Position numbers and translations under genes: made by a program. A DNA stretch of 64,000 nt from Palsa-513 sp036510225 (GTDB lineage: Bacteria > Actinomycetota > Thermoleophilia > Solirubrobacterales > Solirubrobacteraceae), in contig DATCEH010000022.1 of the NCBI GenBank assembly GCA_036510225.1, forward strand, positions 1 through 64,000, read 5' to 3'. The notes under the pieces are model-generated. The model searched no databases, had not been told where the DNA came from, and worked only from the letters and a program-made list of their open reading frames with translations. Shown here piece after piece: positions 11,925-20,257 of this stretch (the first letter of the stretch is position 1; each line of letters starts with the position of its first letter).

Positions 11925-12599
11925 ATGAGACCTCTACTCGCCACGCTCACGCTGTCGGCCGCCGCATTGCTAGCGATTCCGGGAGTCGCCCTGGGGACGT
12001 TGAGCGAGGTGGGCCTGACCACCGCGCAGCTCGCCGCGACGACACCGGCCCAGCCGGCGCCGAGCTGCCCGGCCAACCCGTGCCTGGCCGTCAGCCGGAC
12101 GACCGGCTTCCAGGTCAAGGTCGGCCCGCAGCGGGATCTGCTGACGGTGCCGCGCAACGGGACGATCGTCGCGTGGACGATCACCCTGGGGAACCCGAAC
12201 AAGACGCAGATCGCGTTCTTCAACGCCAACGAGGGCGGACCGGCGTCCGCGGGGATCGCCGTCCTGCGGGGCGGGCCGAAGCTGACCTTCCGGCTGCTTG
12301 CGCAGAGCCCGGTCGTCCCGCTCCAGCCGTACTTCGGGATGGCCGCCCAGTTCCCGCTCGCGACGACGATCCCCGTCGTCAAGGGCAACATCATCGCCCT
12401 GACCGTGCCGACCTGGGCACCGGCCCTGGCGCTCGGGTTCGGCAACGACACGTCGTGGCGGGCGAGTCGGGCGGCGGCCAAATGCACCGACACGACGACC
12501 CAGACGACGCACACGACGATCTCCAGCGTGATCGAGTACACCTGCCTCTACCGGACGGCGCGCCTGACCTACAGCGCGACGCTGGTATCGACACCCTGA
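11925..12599 (+). CDS. Secreted hypothetical protein
   Basis: A 224-residue protein with a clear signal peptide (hydrophobic LLATLTLSAAALLAIPGVALG, likely cleavage after ALG). The mature part has four cysteines (CPANPC near residue 50; C near 186; C near 205) and a beta-rich look, with many Thr and Val, suggesting a single extracellular beta domain. I do not recognise the family. It is divergent from the ABC exporter ATPase across an AT-rich 84-nt intergenic region. Confidence 0.75.
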   Translation: MRPLLATLTLSAAALLAIPGVALGTLSEVGLTTAQLAATTPAQPAPSCPANPCLAVSRTTGFQVKVGPQRDLLTVPRNGTIVAWTITLGNPNKTQIAFFNANEGGPASAGIAVLRGGPKLTFRLLAQSPVVPLQPYFGMAAQFPLATTIPVVKGNIIALTVPTWAPALALGFGNDTSWRASRAAAKCTDTTTQTTHTTISSVIEYTCLYRTARLTYSATLVSTP

Positions 12600-12606
12600 A
12601 CGGCCC

Positions 12607-12654
12607 GGCGCTCGGGTCCGCGGCGCTCGGGTCCGCCCGGCGCTCGGGGTTCGC
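12607..12654. repeat. Three imperfect tandem 15-mers
   Basis: GGCGCTCGGGTCCGC occurs at 12607-12621 and 12622-12636, with a diverged third copy beginning at 12639. It lies just after the stop of the secreted protein gene. No coding or hairpin role is evident. Confidence 0.6.
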
Positions 12655-12836
12655 GATGCGGTGGGGCCCGGCCGGTGGGTCCGCTCCGCGGTGAGCTCCG
12701 GTGAGGTGGCGCGCGGTCGGAACGGCCCGGAGGGTGACCCCGCCGTAGGTGCCGGCCGGGGACCGCAGTCAGGCGGCGGGGAGAGCAGACAGCGGCCGCA
12801 GTCTGCCGGCCGGGAGACCGGACACCCGCGGACCGC

Positions 12837-13379
12837 TCAGCAGGCGCCGGGGTTCTGGGTGCAGAAGCTCGCGAACTGCTTGGAGCTCCCGCCCGACGGT
12901 GCCGAGCTGCCGCCGGTCGGTGCCGAGCTGCCGCCGGTCGGAGCCTGACCGGTGCCCGCAGACGGCGTGCTCGACGTCGTGCTCGGCGCGGCCCCTCCGG
13001 TCGGGGCCGAGCTTCCGCCGGCGTCGCCGGTGTTGGAGCTCGTGGACGAGGACGAACCGGTGCCGGTCGTGTCGGAGGAAGTCGACGACGTGTCGCTCGA
13101 GCTGGTCGAGCTCCCCGAGTCCGAGCTGGTCGAGCTTCCGGAGTCCGTGCTCGACGAATCGCCGGTTGTCCCGGTCGACGTTCCATCGGGCGACGTGGTC
13201 CCGGTCGACGTGCCAGCCGAGCTCTCTTCGTTGGCCAGGCTCGCCGAAGCCGTCGGCTCGACGAGGTTGGGGATCGTGCGGGGGACGGAGTCGGAGACCT
13301 GCGCGCCACCGCAGGCGGCGAGGGCAAGCCCTGCCAGAAGGCTTCCGAGGAGGGCCACCGGCCGTGGCAGGCTGGGCAA
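12837..13379 (-). CDS. Ser/Thr-rich lipoprotein
   Basis: A 180-residue predicted lipoprotein: hydrophobic signal VALLGSLLAGLALAAC with the lipobox LAAC (lipidated Cys near residue 22). It is followed by a long low-complexity Ser/Thr/Gly tract (residues about 50-140) and GGSSAPTGGSS repeats, ending in a short FASFCTQNPGAC tail. It looks like a flexible surface stalk with no enzymatic domain. TTG start is preceded by GGAGG 6 nt upstream, a site inside the end of the zinc-ribbon gene, so the two genes appear translationally coupled. Confidence 0.75.
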   Translation of the reverse strand: MPSLPRPVALLGSLLAGLALAACGGAQVSDSVPRTIPNLVEPTASASLANEESSAGTSTGTTSPDGTSTGTTGDSSSTDSGSSTSSDSGSSTSSSDTSSTSSDTTGTGSSSSTSSNTGDAGGSSAPTGGAAPSTTSSTPSAGTGQAPTGGSSAPTGGSSAPSGGSSKQFASFCTQNPGAC

Positions 13380-13381
13380 CG

Positions 13382-13651
13382 CTAGCCTCCGATTGGGTCC
13401 ATGCGCCGCCCGCAGGTCGGGCAGTCGTTGAGGTCCTTCTGCGCCGCCTGGTCGCAGTGGTTGCAGAAACGGAGGTTCTCGATCGACCAGGGAAGGTTCG
13501 ATGGAGACGGGGCCAGCGGGAGGAGCTTGCCGAGCACCTCGAGCTTCTCGCCGGTCTCGTGATCGACGTAGACCTGGCCGGGATCTGCGGCGATGATCGT
13601 CTCGCGGCCGGTTGACGGCGTTCGCATGCGGTACCGCTGTATCACGCTCAT
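13382..13651 (-). CDS. Small zinc-ribbon protein
   Basis: An 89-residue protein with a C-terminal CxxC...CxxC zinc ribbon (CNHC near residue 63 and CPTC near 77). The N-terminal half resembles a small beta domain (TIIAADPGQVYVDHETGEKLEVLG). No family is recognised beyond the ribbon. TAGAGT lies 6 nt before the ATG (leaderless pattern). It heads a two-gene unit with the Ser/Thr-rich lipoprotein and is divergent from the glycosyltransferase gene. Confidence 0.8.
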   Translation of the reverse strand: MSVIQRYRMRTPSTGRETIIAADPGQVYVDHETGEKLEVLGKLLPLAPSPSNLPWSIENLRFCNHCDQAAQKDLNDCPTCGRRMDPIGG

Positions 13652-13719
13652 GTGCTGACTCTACCGCGACGCGAGCCCTCCGTGGACTGCCGGGCGGCCG
13701 GCGCCATAGGCTCCTACGG

Positions 13720-15312
13720 GTGCGGATCCTGATCTTCCACGGCTACCTGCTCGGCGGGACCGGGTCCAACGTCTACAACGCACGGCTGGCGGCGGCCCTC
13801 AGCGGGCTGGGTCACGAGGTCCATCTCCTCTGCCAGGACCCAGCTCCCGAACGACATCCGTTCGTCGACGCCGTCGGGTCATGGGACCAGGACGCGGGGC
13901 TTGCCGTGCGGGTTCTGCGGGAGCCTGTCCGGGTGACGGTCTACCGGCCGAACATCGGAGGAGTGCTCCCGGTCTACGTGCTCGACCGCTACGACGGATT
14001 CGACGCCCGGCGGTTCGCCGACTGCACGGCCGCCGAGATCGAGGCCTACATCGCCAGGAACGTGTCGGCGGTCAGCGAGGTCGCCGAGCAGGCCGGCGTG
14101 GACGTCGCGCTGGCCAACCACCTCGTGATGGGCCCTGTGATTCTCGCCAGGGCGCTCGGCCCGCTGGGGATCCCCTACGCGGTAAAGGTGCACGGGAGCG
14201 CTCTGGAATACACGGTCAAGCCCGAGCCGGAGCGGTTCCTTCCCTATGCGCGCCAGGGCCTCCGCGGCGCGCGGGCGGTGCTCGTCGGGTCGCGTCATAC
14301 GGCGCAGAGCCTGTGGGCGGCCCTCGACGACCCGGGTCTCCCGTCGAGGACCCGGCTCGGGCCGCCGGGCGTCGAGATCGGTCGGTTCGAGCGGCGCGAG
14401 GCGGCCGAGGCGGCCGCGGGCCTGCGGGGGCTCGCCGCGCGCCTGTCGGGGGCCGCTCCGACGGCCGGGCCGGACCCGGCACGCCAGGGCGAGGCGGCGT
14501 CGGGTGACGCGTTCGCCCTCGACGGGGTCGCGGCCGGACGAGCACTGGCCGGCCTCGACCCGGCTTCCGACCGGATCGTCGCCTACACGGGCAAGCTGAT
14601 CGTCAGCAAGGGCGTCGATCTCCTGCTGGCGGCCTGGCCGCTCGTCCATGCTCGCGTCCCCCGGGCGCGCCTGGTCGTCGTCGGGTTCGGGGAGTTCCGC
14701 GGCGGCCTCGAGGATCTGGCCGAAGCGCTCGCCGGCGGCGACCTCGACCGGGCGCGGCGGCTGGCCGAGCGGGGCCGTGAGCTCGAGGGAGGCGTCGCCG
14801 GGCCGCTGAGGATGCTGATCGCCTTCTTCGACCGGCTGGACGCCGATCGCGGGCTCGAGAGCTATGCGCGGGCTGCCCGAGCGGCGGCCGGGACGATCAC
14901 GTTCACCGGACGGCTCGAGCACACAGACCTGGTCGAGCTGCTGCCGGCATGCGACGCCCAGGTCGTCCCGAGCACGTTCCCCGAGTCGTTCGGGATGGTC
15001 GCAGCCGAGGCCGCGGCGTGCGGGGCGCTGCCGATCTCGGCCAATCACTCGGGTCTCGCGGAGGTCTCACGGACGCTGGCCGACGCCGTGCCGGCCGCGG
15101 CGGCCGGCTGGCTGTCGTTCGATCTCGGTCCGCATGCGGTCGACGACCTGGCCGGCCGGCTGATCGCATGGCTCGAGGCGCCGGCCGAGTTGCGCGCCGA
15201 GACGTCCGCGGCGCTGGCCCGCGCGGTGCGGGAGCGCTACTCGTGGGAGGGCGTCGCGACGGGGGTGCTCGCGGCCGCCGAGGGCAGGCTGGACGATCTC
15301 GAGCGTCCGTGA
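13720..15312 (+). CDS. GT4-like glycosyltransferase
   Basis: A 530-residue GT-B glycosyltransferase of the GT4 type. The N-terminal Rossmann begins RILIFHGYLLGGTGSNVYNARLAAAL, the second domain starts at VAYTGKLIVSKGVDLLLAAWP (near residue 288), and the E-x7-E region is PSTFPESFGMVAAEAAACG near residue 420. About 60 residues between the domains are an Ala/Gly-rich insertion. GTG start chosen because TAGGCT is 7 nt upstream and the family domain begins immediately; upstream in-frame residues are a shadow of the zinc-ribbon region. Acceptor unknown; cytoplasmic or membrane-associated. Confidence 0.88.
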   Translation: MRILIFHGYLLGGTGSNVYNARLAAALSGLGHEVHLLCQDPAPERHPFVDAVGSWDQDAGLAVRVLREPVRVTVYRPNIGGVLPVYVLDRYDGFDARRFADCTAAEIEAYIARNVSAVSEVAEQAGVDVALANHLVMGPVILARALGPLGIPYAVKVHGSALEYTVKPEPERFLPYARQGLRGARAVLVGSRHTAQSLWAALDDPGLPSRTRLGPPGVEIGRFERREAAEAAAGLRGLAARLSGAAPTAGPDPARQGEAASGDAFALDGVAAGRALAGLDPASDRIVAYTGKLIVSKGVDLLLAAWPLVHARVPRARLVVVGFGEFRGGLEDLAEALAGGDLDRARRLAERGRELEGGVAGPLRMLIAFFDRLDADRGLESYARAARAAAGTITFTGRLEHTDLVELLPACDAQVVPSTFPESFGMVAAEAAACGALPISANHSGLAEVSRTLADAVPAAAAGWLSFDLGPHAVDDLAGRLIAWLEAPAELRAETSAALARAVRERYSWEGVATGVLAAAEGRLDDLERP

Positions 15313-15395
15313 ATTCGCTGGGCGCCGACGCCTCGATCGACCGATCGGGCGCGGCCGGCACCGGCGAGCCCGCCTCGGATAGAGTTCCCGCGCCG

Positions 15396-16160
15396 ATGGC
15401 GATCAATCGTGCTCAGCCCTTGCGGGACAGATGGCGGGGAGCGAGGATGCTGGGCGTCCTCGGCGCCGGAAGCATCGCGCTCGTCGCGCTCGGCGGCTGC
15501 TCGATCAAGCGCTACGAGGGCGTCAACCTCGTCGCCGGCAAGCAGCTCTTCGTCTCGAAATGCTCGTCGTGCCATACGCTGGCCCGGGCCAGCGCCAAGG
15601 GCACCGTCGGGCCGAACCTCGACGACGCCTTCCGCAACAGCCTCGCCAGCGGCCTCGAGCGGACGACGATCCGCGGGGCCGTCCGCCAGCAGATCCTCTA
15701 TCCCGAGACGGGCGGGGTGATGCCGGCGAAGCTGGTCTCGCCGACCGACGCGAACGACGTCGCAGCCTATGTGGCCTACGCGGCCGACCGGACCGGCCAG
15801 GACAGCGGACTGCTCGCCAGCGCCGTGCCGAGCGCCGGGGCCGGCAAGCCGGCGGTCGAGGCGAACGGAGTCCTCCAGATCAATGCCGACCCGAGCGGCC
15901 AGCTGTCGTACGTCACCAAGACGGCCACGGCCAAGCCGGGTCCGGTCACGGTGAAGATGGCCAACATGTCTGGGACGATGCACAACATCGCGCTCCAGCA
16001 GGGCACCGGCCCGAGCGGCCCGGTGCTCGGGGCCGGCAAGATCGTCACGACCGGGACGTCGTCCTTCACGGCCAACCTCAAGGCCGGCACCTACACGTAC
16101 TTCTGCCAGGTCCCCGGCCACCGGGCGGCCGGCATGTCGGGCACGCTGACCGTCAAGTAG
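15396..16160 (+). CDS. Lipoprotein with cytochrome c and cupredoxin domains
   Basis: A 254-residue predicted periplasm-facing electron carrier. After a lipoprotein signal (MLGVLGAGSIALVALGGC) comes a cytochrome c domain with the heme motif CSSCH near residue 54 and a probable axial Met in GGVMPAK. A C-terminal plastocyanin-like domain has copper ligands HNIAL, then CQVPGHRAAGM (His, Cys, His, Met). TAGAGT lies 10 nt upstream of the chosen ATG; a GTG at 15309 overlapping the previous stop would add 29 residues before the signal peptide and is less likely. Being next to two oxidase clusters, it is a plausible electron donor. Confidence 0.88.
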   Translation: MAINRAQPLRDRWRGARMLGVLGAGSIALVALGGCSIKRYEGVNLVAGKQLFVSKCSSCHTLARASAKGTVGPNLDDAFRNSLASGLERTTIRGAVRQQILYPETGGVMPAKLVSPTDANDVAAYVAYAADRTGQDSGLLASAVPSAGAGKPAVEANGVLQINADPSGQLSYVTKTATAKPGPVTVKMANMSGTMHNIALQQGTGPSGPVLGAGKIVTTGTSSFTANLKAGTYTYFCQVPGHRAAGMSGTLTVK

Positions 16161-16249
16161 TCGCCCGAACCCGGCCCGCACAGAAGCCGTGCGCAGACCG
16201 GCTCGCCGGGAGCACGGTTGTCCGGTGACGCCGACCGACTCAAAGCTTC

Positions 16250-16664
16250 ATGCTCCGGATGGTGCCCACCGTGCGACTGCGATCGTGGCGAGTCGCACGA
16301 TGCCCGGGAGATCGCGTTGATGGCCCGGGAGGAACATGTGCGGCGGTGGTCGAGCATGGGCGGGAGTGTCGAGGGGTGGATCGCGCGGCAGCGTCAGGGA
16401 GAGCGGGGGCCGTCGCGGGCAATCTGCCCGCCTGAGGACGATCGGGTGCTCGGCAAGGTCGCCCTGCGAATGCCCGGCCACGCTTCCTCGGCGACGAGCT
16501 GCGAGGCCGTCGTTCCTGCTGACGGTTTCGCGGGCGAGTTGAGCTACTGGCTGCTCCCCGCAGCGCGGGGGCGCGGCCTCGCCCGCGCCGCGGTCGAGAG
16601 CATGCTCGAGTGGGCGGCCGCCGCAACCGGGTTGCGGTCGGTCGTTTTCGACATCGAGGACTAG
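16250..16664 (+). pseudogene. Broken GNAT acetyltransferase
   Basis: Two frames together read as a GNAT enzyme. The first (from ATG 16250) gives MVPTVRLRSWR, a typical GNAT opening. From about 16300 the frame of 16218 continues DAREIALMAREEHVRRW and later GELSYWLLPAARGRGLARAAVESMLEW (acetyl-CoA loop RGRGLA). The protein stops at VVFDIED, before the usual final helix and strand. So there is one frameshift and a C-terminal truncation. Its stop codon overlaps the stop of the convergent 35-residue membrane peptide gene. Confidence 0.7.
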
Positions 16665-16768
16665 AGGGCCTTGACGACCACGACGATCGCGATCAGAACG
16701 CCGAAGACGACGGCCACGTAGACGAGAAAGCGGAAGGCCTCGGCCTCGGAGCGCAGCGGGTTGAGCAT
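16661..16768 (-). CDS. 35-residue single-pass membrane peptide at the end of the oxidase operon
   Basis: A short ORF that begins MLNPLRSEAEAFRFL and continues as one hydrophobic helix (VYVAVVFGVLIAIVVVV) ending KAL. The ATG has a good GAGGAG ribosome site about 7 nt upstream. It lies 82 nt downstream of coxC on the same strand. Size, single helix and position suggest an accessory subunit of the A2-type oxidase, comparable in kind to the tiny subunits of other heme-copper oxidases; this function is inferred. Confidence 0.72.
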   Translation of the reverse strand: MLNPLRSEAEAFRFLVYVAVVFGVLIAIVVVVKAL

Positions 16769-16850
16769 CAGACGGCTCCTCGCGGGGCGATCGATCGCGG
16801 ATGCGGATGCGGGTACCGGCGGTGCCCGAGGACTGGGATGGGCTCGGGCC

Positions 16851-17480
16851 TCAGAGGACGTAGACCGCGAAGAACACGACGATCCACATCACGTCGACGA
16901 AGTGCCAGTAGATCCCCGGCACCTCGATCCCCCGGTGCTGCTCGGGCGAGTAGTGGCCCTTGAACGAGCGGACCGTGACGATCGTCAGGAGCGTCAGACC
17001 GACGAACACGTGGGCGCCGTGGAGCCCGGTCAGCCCGTAGAAGATCGTCCCCTGGGCGCTGTCCTTCGGCGCGAAGCCGAGGTGGACGTACTCGTTGATC
17101 TGGACGAAGAGGAACGTCATTCCGAGGAACAGCGTCGAGAGGATGCCTGCCTTCAGCCCAGCCCGGTTGTTGTTCTTGATCGACGTCTCCGCCCAGTGGA
17201 GGGTGACCGACGACGACAGGAGGATGCAGGTGTTGAAGGCAGCGACGCCGACCGGGATCGTCGTTCCGGGCGCCGGCCACGGGTCGCCCTGGACGACCCT
17301 GATGAAGAAGTAGGCCGTGAAGAAGGCCCCGAAGATCATGATCTCGGAGATGATGAAAAGGAGCATTCCCAGCAGCTGGGGTTCGATCCGCGAGGACCGG
17401 TTGGCCTCCGGCGGCCCGTGGTGCTCCTCGTGGCCGTGGCTCTCGCCGTGGCCGTCGTGCGGGATGGCTGCGGCTTCCAC
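16851..17480 (-). CDS. ctaE: Cytochrome c oxidase subunit III
   Basis: A 209-residue subunit III. A His/Gly-rich N terminus is followed by about five membrane helices (LLGMLLFIISEIMIFGAFFT, PVGVAAFNTCILLSSSVTL, AGILSTLFLGMTFLFVQINEY, GLTGLHGAHVFVGLTLLTIV and the last FVDVMWIVVFFAVYVL). Family marks are WP-P-GT, TLHWAE, YGLTGLHGAHV and YWHFVDVMWI. The GTG directly follows the stop of the USP-like gene, with CGGAG five nt upstream. It completes the subunit I-II-III set of the oxidase whose subunit I is at 18331-20229. Confidence 0.93.
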   Translation of the reverse strand: MEAAAIPHDGHGESHGHEEHHGPPEANRSSRIEPQLLGMLLFIISEIMIFGAFFTAYFFIRVVQGDPWPAPGTTIPVGVAAFNTCILLSSSVTLHWAETSIKNNNRAGLKAGILSTLFLGMTFLFVQINEYVHLGFAPKDSAQGTIFYGLTGLHGAHVFVGLTLLTIVTVRSFKGHYSPEQHRGIEVPGIYWHFVDVMWIVVFFAVYVL

Positions 17481-18326
17481 CTAGGCTCCGATCGGCTTGG
17501 CGTTGGCGGACTTCGGCTCGGAGACGACGTGCTCGACCGGGCATACCGCGTAGCGGCTGACGCGCTCGATCAGGTCGGCCCGAAGCCAGCCGGACCGAGT
17601 CTCCGGAAGGGTCGAGATGATCACCCGGTCGACCCGGAAGAACTGGAGGGCGTTCATCGTCGCCGTGAACGGGTCGGGGTCACCGATCATCCCGGCCGCG
17701 AGCAGGTCGGCAGAGTGCAGCGAAGCGAGCGAGGCGGTGAGCGCCGCGCGGGCTTCGCTGGCGGCGTTGCCCTCGCCGCTCGACTGGGGGACGACGATCA
17801 GGAAGAGGTGCGATCCGCCGGACACCGCCCGGGTCTTCAGGTTCTCGATCAGGGTCTCGCTGTCGGCCGTCTGGTTGGCGAGCACCAGCGTGATGTCGTA
17901 CGGCTGATCCTCGACCTCGATGTCGGTCACGACGTGCTGGACAGGCAGGCCCGACGCCTCCGCCACGCGTTCGACGAGATCCCTGCGCAGCCAGCCGGAC
18001 GTCGTGCTCGGAAGCGTCGAGATGATGATCTCGTCCGGCCTGTGGTCGTCGATCGCGTCGATCGTCGCCGAGAACGGATCCGCGTCGCCGACCTCCCCGG
18101 TCGCCTCGATGCCCTCGGCCAGAAGGAAGGCGAGCGCGAGATCCAGCCGGGCCTGGGCTGCGTCGCGGGCGGCCTCGACGTAGATGACCGAGCCGTGGCG
18201 CGGGCGATTCTGCGGGACGACGAGGCGCACGGTCACCGACTCGTGGATCTTCGCCCGCTGACGGATCGTCTCCAGCAGCCGTCGACCGCCGATCGTTTCG
18301 TTCGCGATGACGAGGAGCTCGGTCAC
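17481..18326 (-). CDS. Tandem universal-stress-protein-like (two-domain) protein
   Basis: A 281-residue cytoplasmic protein made of two similar halves. Each half contains GDxDPF, then (D/V)-R/E-(V/I)-IISTLP, then SGWLRxDLxERV and a closing P-V-x-HVV, the shape of duplicated UspA-type alpha/beta domains. GTG at 18326 is chosen since GGGGAG lies 9 nt upstream and a longer start at 18353 would overlap coxA1. It is sandwiched between coxA1 and ctaE with gaps of 0-4 nt, so it is almost certainly co-expressed with the oxidase. No typical nucleotide-binding G-2x-G-9x-G(S/T) is clear. Confidence 0.82.
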   Translation of the reverse strand: MTELLVIANETIGGRRLLETIRQRAKIHESVTVRLVVPQNRPRHGSVIYVEAARDAAQARLDLALAFLLAEGIEATGEVGDADPFSATIDAIDDHRPDEIIISTLPSTTSGWLRRDLVERVAEASGLPVQHVVTDIEVEDQPYDITLVLANQTADSETLIENLKTRAVSGGSHLFLIVVPQSSGEGNAASEARAALTASLASLHSADLLAAGMIGDPDPFTATMNALQFFRVDRVIISTLPETRSGWLRADLIERVSRYAVCPVEHVVSEPKSANAKPIGA

Positions 18327-18330
18327 GCCG

Positions 18331-20229
18331 TCACTCCCCCGCCGGCACGGCATGGCTGCCGGCGGGCGTCGTCTTCACGTCGGCCCCGCCCTTGAAGACG
18401 CCGTGGACCGCACCGGGCACTCCGTACTCGTAGGGGCCGCCGACGACGGTCGGGATGTGGTCGAAGTTGAAGATCGGCGGGGGCGACGAGACCTGCCACT
18501 CGAGCGTGAGTGCCCGGTAGGGGTTGCCCGAGGCCCGCGGTCCGCCACGCCAGCTGACGACCATGTTGTAGACGAAGACCAGCGTCGAGAGGCCGATCCC
18601 GAAGCTCGCGATCGAGATGATCAGGTTCCATGTCGCGAACTGCGCGGCGTAGTCGGCAACTCGGCGGGGCATGCCCTGGATGCCGATGATGTGCATCGGG
18701 CCGAAGGTCATGTTGAAGCCGACGAAGGTCGTCCAGAAATGGATCTTTCCGAGACGCTCGTCGTACATTCGCCCGGTCATCTTCGGGAACCAGTAGTACA
18801 CGCCGGCGAAGATCGTGAACAGCGACCCGCCGAACAGTACGTAGTGGATGTGGGCGACGATGAAGTACGTCTTGGAGACGTCGATGTCGAACGGGACCAT
18901 CGCGAGCATCACGCCGGAGATCCCGCCGAGCGTGAACATCGTCAGGAAGCCGAGCGCGAAGAGCATCGGCGTGTCGAGATGGAGGACGCCCCGCCAGAGC
19001 GTGGCCAGCCACGAGAAGATCTTGATCCCGGTCGGCACGGCGATGATGCACGTCGTGATCATCATCGGCACGCGAATCCACGGCTGGATGCCGGCCGTGA
19101 ACATGTGGTGGGCCCAGACCGTGAAGCCGAGGGCGACGATCGCGAGCAGCGAGAAGGCCATCATCCGGTAGCCGAAGATCGGCTTGCGCGACTTGACCGC
19201 GATGACCTCGCTGATGATCCCGAAGCCGGGCAACATCATGATGTAGACGGCCGGGTGCGAGTAGAACCAGAAGACGTGCTGGTAGAGCAGGACGTCGCCG
19301 CCCTTGCCGGCCTCGAAGAAGTTGAAGCCCAGCGCCCGGTCGAGCAGGACGAAGAACTGCGAGGCCGCGATGAACGGGGTCGCGATGACGACCAGCAGGG
19401 AGGTCGAGAAGTTCGCCCAGACGAGCAGCGGCATCCGGAAGAAGCTCATCCCCGGGGCTCGCATCGTGATGATCGTGACGAGGAAGTTGAGCGCCGTGGC
19501 GATCGACGACGCGCCCGCGAACTGGACGCCGAGCGTGAAGAAGACCTGACCGATCGGCGCCGAGCTCGACAGCGGGACGTAGGCCGTCCAGCCCGACGCG
19601 AACGACCCGCCCGGCGCGAAGAACGACCCGAGCATCATGATCCCGGCGATCGGCAGCAGCCAGAAGGACAGCGCGTTGAGCCGCGGGAAGGCCATGTCCG
19701 GGGCGCCGATCATCAGCGGCAGGACGAAGTTCGCGAGGCCGGCGAAGACCGGGATCACGAACAGGAAGATCAGCGTGGTCGCGTGGATCGAGAACAGCCC
19801 GTTGTAGGTGTTCGCGTCGACGAACTTCGCCCCCGGCTGGGCCAGCTCGGCCCGCATCAGCATCGCGAAGAGGCCGCCGATCAGCAGATAGATGAACGAG
19901 TGCACCGTGTACTGGATGCCGATCACCTTGTGGTCGGTGTTGACCCGGAAGTAGTCCTTCCACGAACGCGCGCCGTGGCTCGAGTGGTCCTCCGGGCGGG
20001 TCGGCTTGCCGGCAGCCCAGTAGAACCAGTAGTCGAAGGCGCCGAGGCCGACGAGGAAGAACATCGGCGCGGCGATCAGGGCGACCTGGAGGATCGCGTC
20101 CGCATCGATCGTCGGGTGGTAGAAGGAGACGCCTCGGATCAGGCAGTCCAGCCCCATCGCGAACGCGACGCCGAGGATGGCGAACCACCCTCCGCGGAGA
20201 AGTCCCGGTGCTCGGAGCCTGGCGACCAT
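18331..20229 (-). CDS. ctaD: Cytochrome c oxidase subunit I, A2 type
   Basis: Catalytic subunit of a heme-copper oxidase, 632 residues. Heme a and a3/CuB ligands are present: SIHATTLIF, HPAVY with the cross-linked His-Tyr, the WAHHMF pair and VAHIHYVLFGG. The K-channel lysine is in PTGIKIFSW. Helix VI reads FYSHPAVYIM: it lacks the D-channel glutamate and has the Tyr-Ser motif of A2-type oxidases. A roughly 90-residue N-terminal extension has two extra helices. The ATG follows GGAGGAGG. It pairs with the cytochrome-c-fused subunit II 28 nt upstream. Confidence 0.96.
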   Translation of the reverse strand: MVARLRAPGLLRGGWFAILGVAFAMGLDCLIRGVSFYHPTIDADAILQVALIAAPMFFLVGLGAFDYWFYWAAGKPTRPEDHSSHGARSWKDYFRVNTDHKVIGIQYTVHSFIYLLIGGLFAMLMRAELAQPGAKFVDANTYNGLFSIHATTLIFLFVIPVFAGLANFVLPLMIGAPDMAFPRLNALSFWLLPIAGIMMLGSFFAPGGSFASGWTAYVPLSSSAPIGQVFFTLGVQFAGASSIATALNFLVTIITMRAPGMSFFRMPLLVWANFSTSLLVVIATPFIAASQFFVLLDRALGFNFFEAGKGGDVLLYQHVFWFYSHPAVYIMMLPGFGIISEVIAVKSRKPIFGYRMMAFSLLAIVALGFTVWAHHMFTAGIQPWIRVPMMITTCIIAVPTGIKIFSWLATLWRGVLHLDTPMLFALGFLTMFTLGGISGVMLAMVPFDIDVSKTYFIVAHIHYVLFGGSLFTIFAGVYYWFPKMTGRMYDERLGKIHFWTTFVGFNMTFGPMHIIGIQGMPRRVADYAAQFATWNLIISIASFGIGLSTLVFVYNMVVSWRGGPRASGNPYRALTLEWQVSSPPPIFNFDHIPTVVGGPYEYGVPGAVHGVFKGGADVKTTPAGSHAVPAGE

Positions 20230-20257
20230 CAGCTTTCCTCCTCCAATAACTGGGCCA

